Assembly (NCBI RefSeq): GCF_018403685.1
Contig: NZ_BOVK01000015.1
Location: 177,758 to 241,757, forward strand
Length of the DNA: 64,000 bases
Origin: Xylanibacillus composti
Lineage (GTDB): Bacteria; Bacillota; Bacilli; Paenibacillales; K13
Reading direction: 5' to 3'
The notes beneath the pieces are model-generated. The model was not told where the DNA came from. It did no database searches and saw nothing but the letters and a program-made list of their open reading frames with translations. Positions 7,875 through 16,848 of this stretch are shown in pieces; within the stretch, counting starts at the first letter, position 1, and every line of letters begins with the position of its first letter. The translations under genes and the position numbers were made by a program.

Positions 7875-8915
7875 ATGAATGTCGGATTAATAGGCTGCGG
7901 ATTTATAGGAAGAAAGCACCTGGAAGCAGTCATGGATTCCTCCGACTTGCAGCTTGCCGCGGTATGCGACGTATCCGACGAGGCGATGAAGGCTGTAGTG
8001 GAACGCTATCAATCGTTCTTCCCGGCTGCTCGGGTGAACGCTTATCGAAAATATGCTGAACTGCTGGTTGACTCAAATGTAGACATTGTTGTGGTGTCCA
8101 CCTTAAGCGGGCTGCACGGACGCATCGCGAAGGAAGCGCTGATTCAAGGCAAGCATGTAGTCGTTGAGAAGCCTATGGCACTATCCGTGCAAGAGGCACG
8201 GGAGATGAACCGTCTTTCCCGCATGTTCGGCGGCAAGCTGGCCGTATGCCATCAGAAGCGCTTCTATCCGCATTTGCAGGAACTAAAGCGGCTGCTTTCC
8301 AGTGGCGGCATTGGCCAAATCATCCATGCCGAAATGACGTTGCGGATCAATCGGGACGACGCTTATTATGCCCAGGCTCCCTGGCGAGGAAGCTGGGAGA
8401 TGGACGGCGGGGTGCTGATGAATCAAGCTATTCATAATATCGACTTGCTGTATTGGTTCGCCGGGAAACCCCGTTCGGCGGCAGGAGCCATCGGTCGACT
8501 GCTGCGTCCGATCGAAGCGGAGGATACGGCGTCAGCTGTAGCGGAGACGGAACCCGGCGGCATTGTGCAAGTGCATGCAACCGTATGCGCTGCGCGCGGG
8601 CATACAGAGGAGCGTCTAAGGCTGCTCGGTTCAAAGGGCACGATCGAATTGACGGGCAAGCAGCTGGCAGAAATCACCGATTGGTGTGTTCCAGGAGTCG
8701 AATTGCCGGATTGGAAGCCCGCCGATGATGGCTACGCTGCGCTTTATGCCGATTTGGTTCAGGCTGTGCAAACGAATCGCGAACCTCTTGTGAACGGGGA
8801 GGAAGGCATGATTGCGCTGGAATGGATTTTGGCGGTTTACCGCGCAGCAAAGGAACGGAGGACGATCGATTTGCCGCTGGAGCAATTCTCAACGATGGAG
8901 ATGATGGAATCATGA
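7875..8915 (+). CDS. Gfo/Idh/MocA family NAD(P)-dependent oxidoreductase
   Basis: The 346-residue protein begins with the Rossmann motif in VGLIGCGFIGRKHLEA and has the family's catalytic-lysine motif EKPMAL at about residue 100, followed by CHQKRFYPH. TGGAGGTGGTGG precedes the ATG at 7875; an upstream ATG at 7836 lacks a ribosome site. Family members oxidise or reduce sugar hydroxyls or ketones. Together with a 6-dehydrogenase, a DegT aminotransferase and a hexapeptide acyltransferase in the same operon it fits the WbpB step, making the 3-keto form of UDP-GlcNAc-uronic acid; this role is inferred from context. It starts the second block of the cluster. Confidence 0.85.
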   Translation: MNVGLIGCGFIGRKHLEAVMDSSDLQLAAVCDVSDEAMKAVVERYQSFFPAARVNAYRKYAELLVDSNVDIVVVSTLSGLHGRIAKEALIQGKHVVVEKPMALSVQEAREMNRLSRMFGGKLAVCHQKRFYPHLQELKRLLSSGGIGQIIHAEMTLRINRDDAYYAQAPWRGSWEMDGGVLMNQAIHNIDLLYWFAGKPRSAAGAIGRLLRPIEAEDTASAVAETEPGGIVQVHATVCAARGHTEERLRLLGSKGTIELTGKQLAEITDWCVPGVELPDWKPADDGYAALYADLVQAVQTNREPLVNGEEGMIALEWILAVYRAAKERRTIDLPLEQFSTMEMMES

Positions 8916-9931
8916 AGCGGACCAACCCTGAGAACGGTCAGCATCGCTATTACGCCCGGATTTTTGGAGGGTGCCGCATTGTCGTAACAGGCGGAGCTGG
9001 ATTTCTCGGCAGCAATCTTGTGCGCCGCCTGCTCCCTTACGCAGCGGACATTGTCGTAATTGATGATCTGTATACCGGTCGCCGGGATGTTGTCCCGTCC
9101 GCGCCGAATGTTTCCTTCAAGCAGGTAAGTGTTGCAGACGGACCCGCGATCAGACCGTACTTGCAAAGAGCGGATTACATCTTTCACTTCGCGGCGCGCA
9201 ATATTGTGCTGTCCATGGAGCAGCCGGCGAGCGATTTCGAGGTAAACGCAAAGGGAACCATGCAGATGCTGCTGGAAAGCGCAGGGAACATTGGACTGCG
9301 GCGGTTCGTTTACGCCTCGACCTCTTCGATTTACGGCAATGCTTCCCGGCTGCCGGCAGAGGAGGACCAGTACAACGTGACGGTGCCCTATGCCGCTTCG
9401 AAGATGTGCGGCGAGCTGCTGGGCATCGCTTATGGGCAAAGCTTTGGCATTCCCTTTACCGCGCTGCGCTTCTCTAATGTTTTCGGTCCAGGTCAAGTGA
9501 GCACGAATCCATATTGCGGAGTAGTGACGAAATTCATGGAGCGGCTCGTTCGCCAAGAGCCGCTGCAAATTTTCAGCGATGGCGAGCAAACAAGGGATTT
9601 CACCTATGTGGATGATGCGATGGATGCCGTGTTGGATGCTGCGGCCAGCCCCGCAACCAAGGGGAGTGTCTGCAATATCGGCACAGGTGTGGAAACGACG
9701 ATTAATGAGCTGGCACAGCGTGTCTGCGCCGTAACGGGCATGCCCGACAATTACCCTCGCGAATATGTGGAGAAGCGCAGAATCGATACGGTACAGCGCC
9801 GGGCCGTCAGCATGAAGCGTCTGCAGGCTTCAACCGGGTGGAGGCCTCGGCATTCGTTGGATCAAGGCCTTCTGAAAACATGGGAGTGGTATAGACAGGA
9901 AGCAAACGTACGAAAGGGAGATGAGGCATGA
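8912..9931 (+). CDS. NAD-dependent epimerase/dehydratase (extended SDR, nucleotide-sugar)
   Basis: A 339-residue extended short-chain dehydrogenase. It has VTGGAGFLGSNLVRRL near the N-terminus and the catalytic YAASK at about residue 165, plus RFSNVFGPGQ and a TYVDDAMDAV motif, as in UDP-glucose 4-epimerase relatives. The ATG at 8912 overlaps the previous stop as ATGA with GGAGATG upstream; the in-frame ATG at 8822 is inside the previous gene. It probably epimerises or dehydrates a UDP-sugar used by the cluster's transferases. The C-terminus is followed by a 4-base overlap with the acyltransferase gene. Confidence 0.87.
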   Translation: MKRTNPENGQHRYYARIFGGCRIVVTGGAGFLGSNLVRRLLPYAADIVVIDDLYTGRRDVVPSAPNVSFKQVSVADGPAIRPYLQRADYIFHFAARNIVLSMEQPASDFEVNAKGTMQMLLESAGNIGLRRFVYASTSSIYGNASRLPAEEDQYNVTVPYAASKMCGELLGIAYGQSFGIPFTALRFSNVFGPGQVSTNPYCGVVTKFMERLVRQEPLQIFSDGEQTRDFTYVDDAMDAVLDAAASPATKGSVCNIGTGVETTINELAQRVCAVTGMPDNYPREYVEKRRIDTVQRRAVSMKRLQASTGWRPRHSLDQGLLKTWEWYRQEANVRKGDEA

Positions 9932-10662
9932 GCGAACCGGTTCATTCGATTCATCCATCAGCGCGCATAGGGGCGAATTGCCGAATTGGCTGGTATGCGG
10001 TGATTCATGAAGATGTGGTGCTGGGGGATGGCACGGAGATAGGCGATCATGCCGTGATAGGTCCAGGCACCCGTCTCGGGGCGGGCGTCAAGGTTGGACC
10101 GGGCAGCGTAGTAGGCAAGCAGCCTTCATCCAATGCCAGAATCAAGCGGAAGCCTGCAGCCCTGTCCCCGCTGCAGGTTGGAGACGGGACGGCGATTGGC
10201 GCGAACGTCGTTCTCTACGCGGGAAGCGAGATTGGCGAGGATGTCTTCATTGCCGACCATGCCTCAATTCGGGAGAATGCTCGTGTCGGCAGTCGAACTG
10301 TCATCGGCAGAGCGGCTACGGTTGAACTGAACACCACAATCGGTTCACGCGTAGTCGTACAAACCGGGGCTTATATTACCGGGGATATGACGATCGAGGA
10401 CGATGTGTTTATAGGTCCGCGTGTCTCCACCTCGAATGACAAATATATGGGCAAGCGGCCTTATGCCTATCAAGGGGCGATCATTCGCAAGGGGGCTGCA
10501 ATTGGCAACAATGCAACACTGCTGCCGGGCATCGAAATTGGTGAAGAAGCCGTTATCGGAGGCGGGGCCGTTGTCAGCAAATCGGTGCCGGCCGGACAAA
10601 TTTGGATAGGGAATCCGGCTCGGCCGCTAAAGCCTAGCTCACAGGAGAAGAAAGGAGAATAG
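9928..10662 (+). CDS. left-handed beta-helix acyltransferase (WbpD-like)
   Basis: This 244-residue protein is built of hexapeptide repeats ([IV]G-x-x-x-x), for example IGANCRIGWYAVIHEDVVLG and VGPGSVVG, throughout, which fold as a left-handed beta-helix. DDVFIGPRVSTSND resembles the central motif of sugar N-acetyltransferases of the WbpD type, and the end VSKSVPAGQIWIGNPAR is typical of the fold. It likely transfers an acetyl or other acyl group to the amino sugar produced by the DegT enzyme encoded at 11647. It overlaps its upstream neighbour by 4 bases. The acyl group cannot be told from sequence. Confidence 0.85.
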   Translation: MSEPVHSIHPSARIGANCRIGWYAVIHEDVVLGDGTEIGDHAVIGPGTRLGAGVKVGPGSVVGKQPSSNARIKRKPAALSPLQVGDGTAIGANVVLYAGSEIGEDVFIADHASIRENARVGSRTVIGRAATVELNTTIGSRVVVQTGAYITGDMTIEDDVFIGPRVSTSNDKYMGKRPYAYQGAIIRKGAAIGNNATLLPGIEIGEEAVIGGGAVVSKSVPAGQIWIGNPARPLKPSSQEKKGE

Positions 10663-10664
10663 AC

Positions 10665-11654
10665 TTGAGAATTTTAGCCCAGTTTTCATTGGATGTATTT
10701 CGATTGAGCATGGGGTGGGCGCTGGAAAGCCTCGGTCACCGTGTGTACCATCTGAATGATGCAAGCGAGCAATCGCTGGAAGAGGCAGTGCGCATGCACA
10801 AACCGGACTTCTATATCGATATGGGATGGGACGCGGAACATTGCGATCCGTTGAAAGTCGAGGCGATTCGCACAGTATTGAAACGCCACGGCGTCTTCCA
10901 TGTTTATTACGCTGAAGAGGACGGCCTGCATTTCGAGTATTGGTCGAAGCGCTATATAGAGTGGACACAGCCGGATTTCGTCCTGACGCGGGGAGAGGCA
11001 TGTGTTGGCATGTACGAGGCCATGGGAATCCCGTCCCGTTATCTGGATGTGGGGTGCAACGAGCAGCTTCATCGTCCGGTTGCCCCGTCTCCCGAGCTGG
11101 AGTGTGAGGTTTCCGCTATCGCCAATGTACAGCACTTTTGGGATATATACCGAAGAAGAAGCATTCGCGATCTGATTGTGCCCCTGTTTCAGTCCGGTCT
11201 GCATGTACAGCTGTGGGGCAAAGACTGGGAGCATGCGGCAGAGTACTACGGGACGTCGCCGGCACCCGGCATGCACAAAGGAAACTTGCCGTTCCATCGT
11301 ACACCGGCCGCTTTCAATTCGGCGAAGATCAATATCGGCGTGCAATCCATCGAAGAGCAAATCAGCAACCGGACCTATGAAATTATGGCAAGCGGAGGAT
11401 TTCTGCTCACTTCCGGCACAGCACAGGTTCATAAGCTGCTGCAGCCGGGGCTGTGCTGCGAAGTTTCCAATTCACCAGAGGAAACCCTGGATAAAATTCA
11501 TTACTACTTGAATCACGAAGATGAACGCAGGCGAATTGCGATGAACGGCATGCAGCTGGCCAGAGAGAAATTTTCCTATAGCGTGACCTTGCCGCCTGCA
11601 CTGGAGACGATCGCACAGCATATTCGGCAGAGAGGAGGGGCCGCGGTTGGGTAA
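10665..11654 (+). CDS. CgeB-like glycosyltransferase family protein
   Basis: A 329-residue protein with a TTG start preceded by AAAGGAGA. It lacks an obvious N-terminal Rossmann glycine motif but has FNSAKINIGVQS and SNRTYEIMASGGFLLT (about residues 238-253), the pattern seen in CgeB-type spore maturation proteins (glycosyl transferases 1_2 domain). CgeB in Bacillus subtilis is linked to the outermost spore layer. There is no signal peptide or membrane segment. It lies between the acyltransferase and aminotransferase genes and overlaps the latter by 8 bases, so it is part of the same transcript. A role in attaching the modified sugar is inferred. Confidence 0.78.
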   Translation: MRILAQFSLDVFRLSMGWALESLGHRVYHLNDASEQSLEEAVRMHKPDFYIDMGWDAEHCDPLKVEAIRTVLKRHGVFHVYYAEEDGLHFEYWSKRYIEWTQPDFVLTRGEACVGMYEAMGIPSRYLDVGCNEQLHRPVAPSPELECEVSAIANVQHFWDIYRRRSIRDLIVPLFQSGLHVQLWGKDWEHAAEYYGTSPAPGMHKGNLPFHRTPAAFNSAKINIGVQSIEEQISNRTYEIMASGGFLLTSGTAQVHKLLQPGLCCEVSNSPEETLDKIHYYLNHEDERRRIAMNGMQLAREKFSYSVTLPPALETIAQHIRQRGGAAVG

Positions 11655-12756
11655 TGTGCCATTCATTGATCTTCAGCATGAATGGAAAGAACAGGAGAAG
11701 GAAATTCAAGAAGCATTCAGTCGCGTGTTGAAGAAAGGCGCGTTCATTCTGGGTGATGAAGTGCGCAAGCTGGAGGAAGAGGTTGCCGCCCAATGCGGCG
11801 CTACCTACGGGATAGGCGTGGGCAACGGGACAGATGCCTTGGTGCTGCATCTGTATGCATTGGGGATTGGGCCCGGCGACGAGGTGATTACCTCACCGTT
11901 CACTTTCTTTGCGACAGCTGAAGCCATTATGCAGGTCGGCGCTGTGCCGGTATTTGCCGACGTCCGGCCGGATACGTTCAATCTGGACGCAGAGGACGCC
12001 GCCCGGCGGATAACGCCCCGGACGAAGGCGATTCTTCCTGTTCATTTGTTCGGACAGATGGCAGATATGACCGCGATCGTGCAGCTGGCAGATGCGCATC
12101 GGCTGTTGGTGCTCGAGGATGCCTGCCAGGCCATCGGCGCCCAATGGGAGGGGCGCGGTCCGGGAGCCGTGTCCCAAGGCGCGTCGTTCTCTTTCTTCCC
12201 GACGAAAAACCTGGGAACGTGCGGGGATGGAGGCATGATCGTAGTCAATGATCGCGATATGGCTGAACGCCTGCGCCGGCTGCGGGTTCACGGCAGCCGT
12301 CAAAAATACCATCATGATGAAATCGGCTGGAACAGCAGGTTGGATGAAGTGCATGCAGCAATTCTTCGCGTCAAGCTGAAGAGGCTGAACGCTTGGAATG
12401 AGCAGCGCAGGGAAATAGCAGCGCTGTACGATTCATTACTGAACGATTTGCCGGTGACCGTGCCGGTCGTGGATGCTCGTGCGCTGCCGGTCTATCATCT
12501 GTACACCATCCAGGCCGAGAGACGTGACGAGCTTCAGGCGCATTTGAACAGCAAAGGGATTAGCTGCGGTGTCTACTACCCTGTGCCGCTCTACCGCCAG
12601 GAGGCTCTGCGCAAGCTCGGCTACAAGGAAGGAGAGTTTCCCCATACAGAGGATTTGGTGCGAAGCAGCTTGTCGCTGCCGATGTTTCCAGGCATGACGA
12701 GCAAGCAAGCGGAAACGGTTGCTGCTCAAATACGCCAATTCTATGAAGGGAGTTGA
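11647..12756 (+). CDS. DegT/DnrJ/EryC1/StrS family sugar aminotransferase (WbpE-like)
   Basis: The 369-residue PLP enzyme has VGNGTDALVLHLYALGIGPG and EVITSPFTFFATAEA near the N-terminus, EDACQAIGA and the PLP lysine in FFPTKNLGTCGDGG (about residue 187). Such enzymes transaminate keto-sugars on UDP or dTDP. The TTG at 11647 was chosen for AGAGGAGGGG upstream. In context it would aminate the 3-keto sugar made by the Gfo/Idh/MocA enzyme, as WbpE does. It is flanked by CgeB-like and UDP-sugar dehydrogenase genes. Confidence 0.9.
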   Translation: MGNVPFIDLQHEWKEQEKEIQEAFSRVLKKGAFILGDEVRKLEEEVAAQCGATYGIGVGNGTDALVLHLYALGIGPGDEVITSPFTFFATAEAIMQVGAVPVFADVRPDTFNLDAEDAARRITPRTKAILPVHLFGQMADMTAIVQLADAHRLLVLEDACQAIGAQWEGRGPGAVSQGASFSFFPTKNLGTCGDGGMIVVNDRDMAERLRRLRVHGSRQKYHHDEIGWNSRLDEVHAAILRVKLKRLNAWNEQRREIAALYDSLLNDLPVTVPVVDARALPVYHLYTIQAERRDELQAHLNSKGISCGVYYPVPLYRQEALRKLGYKEGEFPHTEDLVRSSLSLPMFPGMTSKQAETVAAQIRQFYEGS

Positions 12757-12761
12757 GAGCT

Positions 12762-14075
12762 GTGTCCGCCTATGAACAGTTAATGAAGAAGATCGAAAGC
12801 CACCAGGCCGTGCTGGGCGTTATCGGCCTCGGTTATGTAGGCCTGCCGCTAGCCGTCACCAAAGCGCAGGCCGGCTACCGGGTAATCGGATTCGATGTGG
12901 ATGCAGGCAAGGTGGAGGCATTGCGGCAGGGCCAGTCTTATATATCCGATGTGAGCAGCGAGGAGCTGCGCGAACAGCGGATGAACAATCGGCTGGAGGT
13001 CACAACGGACTTCGCCTTGCTTGCGGAAGTTGATGCAGTCAGCATTTGTGTGCCAACCCCGATTGACGAGCACAAACAGCCGGTCATGGATCACTTGCTG
13101 GCGGCGGCCCAATCGATTCGCGATCATATGCCGCAGCAGGCGCTCGTCATATTGAGCAGCACCACCTATCCGGGCACAACGGAGGAGATCGTCAAGCCCA
13201 TATTGGAGGAAGCGGGACAGCGCATCGGGGAACGGCTGTTTCTGGCTTATTCCCCGGAGAGAATCGATCCGGGCAATCGCAACTATCAAATCAAGGGCAT
13301 TCCTCGTGTTGTCGGCGGTATGACGCCGCAGTGCACGGAACTGGCGGCGAAGCTATATGAACGGGTTCTCAAGGAGAAGCTGTTTCAGGTTGACGGACCG
13401 GCGGTGGCGGAAATGGCGAAAATCGTGGAGAATACGTTCCGCCTGGTGAATATCGGCTTGATGAACGAACTGGCTGTGCTGTGCCATCGCATGAAGCTGG
13501 ATATATGGAAGGTTATTGAGGCGGCCAGTACGAAGCCGTACGGCTTCCTGCCCTTTTACCCCGGACCAGGCATTGGCGGCCACTGCATCCCGGTCGATCC
13601 GTACTACCTGACCTGGAAAGCCAAAGAATATCATTACACCACCGCATTGATCGAGAAAGCGGCTGCGATTAACGAGAGCATGCCGGAGTATGTCGTGTTC
13701 CGCATGACCATGATTTTGAATGAGCTCGGCAAGCCGATGAAAGGCTCAAAAGTATTGCTTGTGGGCGCGGCCTATAAGAAAAATGTGTCCGATTTGCGGG
13801 AATCCCCGGTACTGGACATTATTCAATGGCTGGACCAATACGGGGTGGAATGGCAATTCCATGATCCGCATGTCCCGCAAATTCGCAGAGGAAACGATGT
13901 GAGACACAGCGTGCCGCTGTTGGAGCAGACGTTGCCGCATTACGATTTGGTTGTGGTTACGACAGACCATGACCAATTGGATTACGACATGCTGGCCGAA
14001 AAGGCGCCAGCTCTGTTCGATACCCGCAATTGCATGGTCCACCGCAACTGCAAAGGCCACTATTACAAATTATAG
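12762..14075 (+). CDS. nucleotide sugar (UDP-HexNAc) 6-dehydrogenase (WbpA-like)
   Basis: A UDP-sugar dehydrogenase of about 437 residues. It has VLGVIGLGYVGLPLAV for NAD, EMAKIVENTFRLVNI in the middle domain with the catalytic lysine, and the active-site cysteine in PGIGGHCIPVDPYYL. The GGHC plus DPYYL pattern places it with the UDP-N-acetylhexosamine 6-dehydrogenases (WbpA/WbpO/TviB group) rather than UDP-glucose dehydrogenases. The product would be a UDP-HexNAc uronic acid. GTG at 12762 is preferred over the TTG at 12753 because GAAGGGAG is about 9 bases before it. Follows the aminotransferase gene closely. Confidence 0.88.
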   Translation: MSAYEQLMKKIESHQAVLGVIGLGYVGLPLAVTKAQAGYRVIGFDVDAGKVEALRQGQSYISDVSSEELREQRMNNRLEVTTDFALLAEVDAVSICVPTPIDEHKQPVMDHLLAAAQSIRDHMPQQALVILSSTTYPGTTEEIVKPILEEAGQRIGERLFLAYSPERIDPGNRNYQIKGIPRVVGGMTPQCTELAAKLYERVLKEKLFQVDGPAVAEMAKIVENTFRLVNIGLMNELAVLCHRMKLDIWKVIEAASTKPYGFLPFYPGPGIGGHCIPVDPYYLTWKAKEYHYTTALIEKAAAINESMPEYVVFRMTMILNELGKPMKGSKVLLVGAAYKKNVSDLRESPVLDIIQWLDQYGVEWQFHDPHVPQIRRGNDVRHSVPLLEQTLPHYDLVVVTTDHDQLDYDMLAEKAPALFDTRNCMVHRNCKGHYYKL

Positions 14076-14090
14076 GAGGTGTCCACTTCG

Positions 14091-15644
14091 ATGAAGGTTT
14101 TTCAAGGACCTATCGAAATTGCCGGCCAGATGGGCCTGAATACGAAGGGTCTGCAGCGGCACGGTTATGAAGTGGCTTCGTACAATGTCGAGCAAAATTA
14201 TTTGGGCTACAAGGAAAATATTCAGCAGGTGAGCAAGGAAAGCCTGTGGCAAATTTTTCAGGCGACGAGGGACAGTGTAGACATCTTCCACTATCACTAC
14301 GGCGATCCGATCAGCACTGCCGGGGAAGACTTTATTTACTTGAAGCAGAGCGGAAAAGTGCGAATTATGCAGTTCTGGGGCAACGACGTACGCAGTGAAG
14401 CAGCCGCGCTCGTCAAAAATCCGTATGCCCGCTTAATCGACCTGTTCCAATCCGACGAGGATATCAGGAACCGCTTGAAATTGGCACAGCGGACGTTCGA
14501 CGCCTGCATCGTGCAGGATTTCGAGGTCGCCGATTATGTGAGGCCTTATTTCAACCGCATCTATGTGCTGCCCGTCGCTACAGACATCCATGCCGTCGAG
14601 CCTTCCTATCCAGTCAAGCGCGCGGAGCCGCTGATTGTGCACGCACCAACGCATCCGTATTTCAAGGGAACCTCTTATATTGAGGAAGCGTTGGAGGAGT
14701 TGCGTGCGGAAGGCTGCGCTTTCCGTTATGAACGGATTCAAGGAATGTCTCATGAAGAGGCATGGGAAGTCTACAGGCGTGCGGATCTGGTTATCGACCA
14801 AATTTTATGCGGCTCGCACGGTGTGCTTTCCGTAGAGGCCATGGCGCTGGGCAAGCCGGTTATCGCTTATCTCCGCGAGGATATCAAGTACCGGCTTCCG
14901 GAGCATCTGCCCATTCTCTCGGCTAACCCCTCTACAATTCGAGGTGTGCTGCGGCATTTCTTTGCCGCTCCTACGGAGTGGGAGGCGCGAGGCAGACAAG
15001 GCAGAGCCTATGCGGAAAAGTATCACGACACTAATGTAATTGCAGGTCACTTGAACTGGATCTATCAGCGGGAATATCGGTTGCTCTCGGGCCAAGAGAC
15101 GTCGGAGCCGGAGGTCATCCATTGCATGGGACCTGACCGCATTCGTTACGCGCTTCATCCTACCACGCGCAGAATTGCGTTGGAGGGAAGTGCGTTGGAA
15201 GGACAGCTGGTGGTGGCAGCACAGGAGCCGGAGCGAACGGCGAACAGTTTCGTGCTCGCCCCGAACAGACTTTATTGCAAGAAGGGGAGGAAGGTTCGCT
15301 CTTACTTCTCCTTCAATCTCGCTGAAATTCCTCCAGGATACCAAATCGTGCATGCCCAGCTGCAGCTCCCGGTTGTAGCCGGCAGTGCTCCCGTACGGGT
15401 GTATCGGATTCGCGAAGGATGGGACCGGGCCAGCATTGCCAAGCGCCAGCGTCCAAAACGAATGCCGAAGCCTATGTTCCGCGCCAAAGTTTCCGCACGC
15501 CGAAAGGGCGTCAAACGAACGCTGGAATGGGATTGTACGGCATTAGCCCGCATGTGGGCGGAAGACCACTTGGGCAATCATGGCCTGGTTGTACCCAAAT
15601 TTGTGTGGCGGCAGCCCAAGCTTATTGTAACCGCGAATGGGTGA
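14091..15644 (+). CDS. GT4 family glycosyltransferase with C-terminal DNRLRE-like domain
   Basis: A 517-residue two-domain protein. Residues 1-330 are the first of six GT4 paralogues in the cluster, sharing the opening MKVFQGPIEIAGQMG, FWGNDVRSE, IVHAPTHPYFKGTSYIEEAL and DQILCGSHGVLSVEAMALG. The first Glu of the usual GT4 EX7E motif is Gly here. Residues 350-517 look like a DNRLRE-type beta-sandwich (RSYFSFNLAEIPPGYQIVHA, W-x-C-TALARMW, NHGLVV), a domain usually found on secreted or cell-surface proteins. AGGAGGTG sits 9 bases before the ATG. No signal peptide is seen. The fusion may tie the transferase to its product or to a surface layer; that is inference. A terminator follows. Confidence 0.8.
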   Translation: MKVFQGPIEIAGQMGLNTKGLQRHGYEVASYNVEQNYLGYKENIQQVSKESLWQIFQATRDSVDIFHYHYGDPISTAGEDFIYLKQSGKVRIMQFWGNDVRSEAAALVKNPYARLIDLFQSDEDIRNRLKLAQRTFDACIVQDFEVADYVRPYFNRIYVLPVATDIHAVEPSYPVKRAEPLIVHAPTHPYFKGTSYIEEALEELRAEGCAFRYERIQGMSHEEAWEVYRRADLVIDQILCGSHGVLSVEAMALGKPVIAYLREDIKYRLPEHLPILSANPSTIRGVLRHFFAAPTEWEARGRQGRAYAEKYHDTNVIAGHLNWIYQREYRLLSGQETSEPEVIHCMGPDRIRYALHPTTRRIALEGSALEGQLVVAAQEPERTANSFVLAPNRLYCKKGRKVRSYFSFNLAEIPPGYQIVHAQLQLPVVAGSAPVRVYRIREGWDRASIAKRQRPKRMPKPMFRAKVSARRKGVKRTLEWDCTALARMWAEDHLGNHGLVVPKFVWRQPKLIVTANG

Positions 15645-15682
15645 CATCATTTTTCTTCTATTCCAACCGGGGTATACCATGA

Positions 15683-15725
15683 ATAGCTGTCTCCGCAGCA
15701 TGCCTGCTGCGGGATGGCTATTTTT
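15683..15725 (+). terminator. rho-independent terminator ending the second glycan block
   Basis: ATAGCTGTCTCCGCAGCA and TGCTGCGGGATGGCTAT pair with one or two mismatches around a 4-base loop and are followed by TTTTTG. It separates the gene ending at 15644 from the next transcription unit. Downstream, CATACAAT at 15767-15774 matches a SigE-type -10 but there is no good -35. Confidence 0.8.
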
Positions 15726-15814
15726 GTAGGACAGGCGCCTTTTTCCGAAGCCGATAGTTGTCTCCCCATACAATGGGGCTCGTTTCGCATAGCATAGGAA
15801 AGGAGGGGAGGAGC

Positions 15815-16831
15815 TTGTATAGAATCCTTCACGCACCGCTTGACATTGCAGGCCAGGCTGGACTCATGTGCGACCAGTTGAACCGTTTGGGCTGCTTCGC
15901 TTCCGCTTACAACTATTATCCAACCTATCTGAATTACCGGAATCGTTGCATTGTTACCGATGCCTATCAGCTGCAGAAGATGTTCCACCGTGCTGCCCGG
16001 GCATTTGATATTTTTCATTTCCACAATGGGTTGAGCTTCTTCACCGATTTTCGCGATATTCGATGGCTGCGCGAAAGCGGGAAAACCGTCATTATGCATC
16101 ATCGCGGCAATGATGTGCGATTCTCGCGACAATCGAAACAGGGAAATAAACTCGCCAATCCTTATGTATGGACGGGAAGCTCCTTGCCAGATGAAACGAT
16201 AGACCGGAATTTGCGGTTTTTCGCCGACTATGTAGATCTTGCGCTTGTTCAGGATTATGAGCTGTACCGTTATGTAGAGGACTACTACAAAAGGGTCGTT
16301 GTGTTGCCGCGGTTGATTGAGATCGATCGTGTGCCTCTGCAGCTTCCCTCGGCCAACAAGCGAATCCCCCTGGTGGTGCATGCACCGACAGACCGTCAGT
16401 TCAAAGGCAGCGATATCATCATTCGAACCGTGCGAGAATTGCAGCGGAAGCATCAGTTTGCTTTTGTGCTTATTGAACGGATGTCGCATAGAGAAGCTAC
16501 GCGTTATCTGCATCAAGCCGATATTGTCATTGATCAAATCTTATGCGGCGCTTACGGGAACGTCAGCGTGGAGGCTATGGCGGCAGGAAAGCCCGTGATC
16601 GCTTACATTCATCCGGAATTGGCAGACACTTATCCGCCGGGAATGCCTGTCGTCTCAGCTAACCCGGATACTTTGAGGGCTGTGCTGGCACACCTTCTAT
16701 CCGAACCCGAACTGCGAAGGAAGCTGGGTCGGCAAGGAAGAGATTATGCAAAAGCGCATCACGATGCCAGAACCGTCACCTTTCAACTCCTTTCTCTGTA
16801 TGGCTCCACGATGGCAGCAACAAAATTCTAA
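15815..16831 (+). CDS. GT4 family glycosyltransferase, paralogue 2
   Basis: A 338-residue GT4-like transferase. It opens with LYRILHAPLDIAGQAGL and contains HHRGNDVRFS, ALVQDYELYRYV, VVHAPTDRQFKGSD and DQILCGAYGNVSVEAMAAG, as do its paralogues. AAAGGAGGGG precedes the TTG at 15815, which makes the protein the same length as the others; an ATG at 15758 would add a non-conserved leader and is not used. The first Glu of EX7E is Gly, as in the whole set. It starts the third block of the cluster, after a terminator. Cytoplasmic; donor and acceptor unknown. Confidence 0.82.
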   Translation: MYRILHAPLDIAGQAGLMCDQLNRLGCFASAYNYYPTYLNYRNRCIVTDAYQLQKMFHRAARAFDIFHFHNGLSFFTDFRDIRWLRESGKTVIMHHRGNDVRFSRQSKQGNKLANPYVWTGSSLPDETIDRNLRFFADYVDLALVQDYELYRYVEDYYKRVVVLPRLIEIDRVPLQLPSANKRIPLVVHAPTDRQFKGSDIIIRTVRELQRKHQFAFVLIERMSHREATRYLHQADIVIDQILCGAYGNVSVEAMAAGKPVIAYIHPELADTYPPGMPVVSANPDTLRAVLAHLLSEPELRRKLGRQGRDYAKAHHDARTVTFQLLSLYGSTMAATKF

Positions 16832-16848
16832 CAAGGAAGGGTGAGAGT

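Noticed and set aside
15770..15796. AC-N16-CATAGCATA upstream of the GT4 gene at 15815, which resembles a SigK promoter.
   Set aside because: The start of transcription would fall inside the ribosome binding site, so it cannot drive this gene properly.
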